Translations under genes and position numbers: made by a program
From: Apodospora peruviana
Lineage: Eukaryota; Ascomycota; Sordariomycetes; Sordariales; Lasiosphaeriaceae
DNA length: 64,000 nucleotides
NCBI GenBank assembly: GCA_033439685.1
Contig: JAUEDM010000008.1
Span: 1-64,000 of the forward strand
Direction: 5' to 3'
Notes under the pieces: model-generated
What the model saw: only the letters and a program-made list of their open reading frames with translations
Database searches by the model: none
What the model was told of the DNA's origin: nothing
Shown here: piece after piece, positions 63,055 through 64,000 of the stretch
How the letters are laid out: each line of letters begins with the position of its first letter
How positions within the stretch are numbered: the stretch's first letter is position 1

Positions 63055-64000
63055 CTAGATGCTAGCCCAAGGCTCAATCTTCGTGACCGGCTCCTCAAGC
63101 TGAACCTGACAAGTAGGCAACTCAATGCCATAGTCTTCGTAAGTAAGACCACCCTCCTCATCCACCTCGACCCACCGCCGATTGCGGAGATCGCCCTCCT
63201 GCGCGCGATCATTGAAATTCTGCGGCGCAAACATAATGCTACTAACAGCCTCCGTGAACAGAGTAACAGGAATATCCTCAGCCCGCGTAAAGTGATGCAT
63301 GCCGAGATTAAACCACAGAACAATATCCTCGTCGTCAACGCTCTCGCCGTCAAAGAACTTGAGGAAGTCGTGCTGCGGCGCCTCGGGCATGTTGATGTTC
63401 TGCCAGCTGTTGGAGTATGTCTCGGTGTCGTGCTGCTTGGTGACAGCGAGGTGCGACTTGAGCATGCCCGACTGCTTGCGCGTCCAGGGAGAGTTCGCAA
63501 TGCTCAGGTGGATGTTGCTCTTGCCCGGAATGATGCGGTAGCCGCGCTTCTCGCCCCACGCGTTGGTTTGGTCGTTGTTCACGACCGAATACATGGCCTG
63601 TCCGTTGGCCGCCCAGTTGAACTGCTTTTCGGTCTCCATCACGGTGGTGTTGAACTCCATCTGCTCGAACGTGCCGAGTTCCTCGTACCACGGTTGCGTC
63701 TGGTTGACGACGACGAGCTCGGTGACTTGGAGGCTGTTCTTGGTATCGAGAATGTCGAAGTCGGCCTTGAAGTTGAGGATGTGGTCGTGGTAGCTGCCTT
63801 GGGTGCCCTGCGATATACGAGGACCGAAACGACCTTGTGATTTGTAGTAAGGCGAGGATTGCAGATAGCCCGAGGCGCGAACTTCAGTCTCGATGGATCC
63901 GTCGAGGTGGAAGGCGTAGTCAAACATGTAGTCGTAGTTGCCGACGGTGTACACGGCGCGGAGGTGCAGGGCAGAACCCTTGACAGTACCGAGGTTGGAG
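63055..64000 (-). CDS. copper amine oxidase, C-terminal part, running off the right edge
   Basis: The minus-strand frame is open from the window edge to TAG at 63057-63055, at least 314 codons. It contains the topaquinone site TVGNYDYMFDY (the Tyr after Asn is the cofactor precursor), the copper His pair HDHILNF, and the third copper His in GMHHFTRAEDIPV. It ends EPVTKIEPWASI. Amine oxidases of this class (EC 1.4.3.21) oxidise primary amines to aldehydes with release of ammonia and hydrogen peroxide. The N-terminal D2/D3 domains lie beyond the window. No break or intron is visible in this part. Length and residues fit a working enzyme. Confidence 0.9.
   Translation of the reverse strand, partial: SNLGTVKGSALHLRAVYTVGNYDYMFDYAFHLDGSIETEVRASGYLQSSPYYKSQGRFGPRISQGTQGSYHDHILNFKADFDILDTKNSLQVTELVVVNQTQPWYEELGTFEQMEFNTTVMETEKQFNWAANGQAMYSVVNNDQTNAWGEKRGYRIIPGKSNIHLSIANSPWTRKQSGMLKSHLAVTKQHDTETYSNSWQNINMPEAPQHDFLKFFDGESVDDEDIVLWFNLGMHHFTRAEDIPVTLFTEAVSSIMFAPQNFNDRAQEGDLRNRRWVEVDEEGGLTYEDYGIELPTCQVQLEEPVTKIEPWASI

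Noticed and set aside
63292..63840. 182-codon plus-strand frame
   Set aside because: Antisense of the copper amine oxidase gene, whose cofactor and copper sites are clear.
1..64000. tRNA or rRNA genes
   Set aside because: I looked by eye for the conserved tRNA T-arm (GGTTCRANNCC) with a matching acceptor stem and found no convincing case; a covariance search would be decisive.

Overview
The window looks like a chromosome segment of a filamentous ascomycete, most likely a sordariomycete-type Pezizomycotina. Genes carry short introns (52-101 nt) with CTGAC or TACTAAC-like branch points. The gene content is typical of such fungi: HET-domain proteins, Zn2Cys6 regulators, a 2EXR protein, an AA9 polysaccharide monooxygenase, a feruloyl esterase, a copper amine oxidase, chromodomain Ty3/gypsy retroelements and a Tad-like LINE. 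The species cannot be named from the sequence alone.

Layout. 1-11.7 kb is a graveyard of fragments: a partial reading frame at the left edge, an old inverted duplication, a 35-bp minisatellite, an intact nucleoside-phosphorylase-domain gene, a Ty3/gypsy remnant cut by a pogo transposase that is itself fused to a JmjC-type remnant, TPR and BTB fragments, and a non-autonomous hAT-like element. 11.7-16.7 kb holds an intact PD-(D/E)XK-like gene followed by the broken C-terminal part of a giant DUF3638/DUF3645-type gene. 16.7-25.3 kb is gene-poor and partly AT-rich, with a small MADS-like gene, a 2EXR gene and a truncated Zn2Cys6 regulator.

Two directly repeated copies of one chromodomain Ty3/gypsy element (25.3-32.3 kb and 53.2-60.3 kb, both on the minus strand) bracket about 21 kb of mostly intact genes: a secreted protein with a hydrophobic core, a divergent AA9/feruloyl esterase pair, a dead LINE, a HET gene, a TA-flanked MITE, a broken caspase-like gene, a secreted beta-lactamase-fold hydrolase and a four-exon Zn2Cys6 regulator. 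To the right of the second copy are a second HET gene and the 3' part of a copper amine oxidase gene running off the edge.

How the parts relate. The AA9 enzyme and the esterase share a 1-kb divergent promoter region and both act on plant cell wall. HET genes, the phosphorylase-domain protein, the caspase-like remnant and the TPR fragment are all families linked to fungal allorecognition and NLR architectures. Nothing here looks like a bacterial-style defence operon or a complete secondary-metabolite cluster.

The most notable signals are in the retroelement. The gag/protease junction has the layout of a -1 frameshift signal: a G GGA AAT heptamer, a 5-nt spacer and a 10-bp stem. A UAG codon shared by both copies separates protease from reverse transcriptase in frame. 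The two copies carry complementary damage. Statements on families rest on motif recognition by eye; no database search was run.
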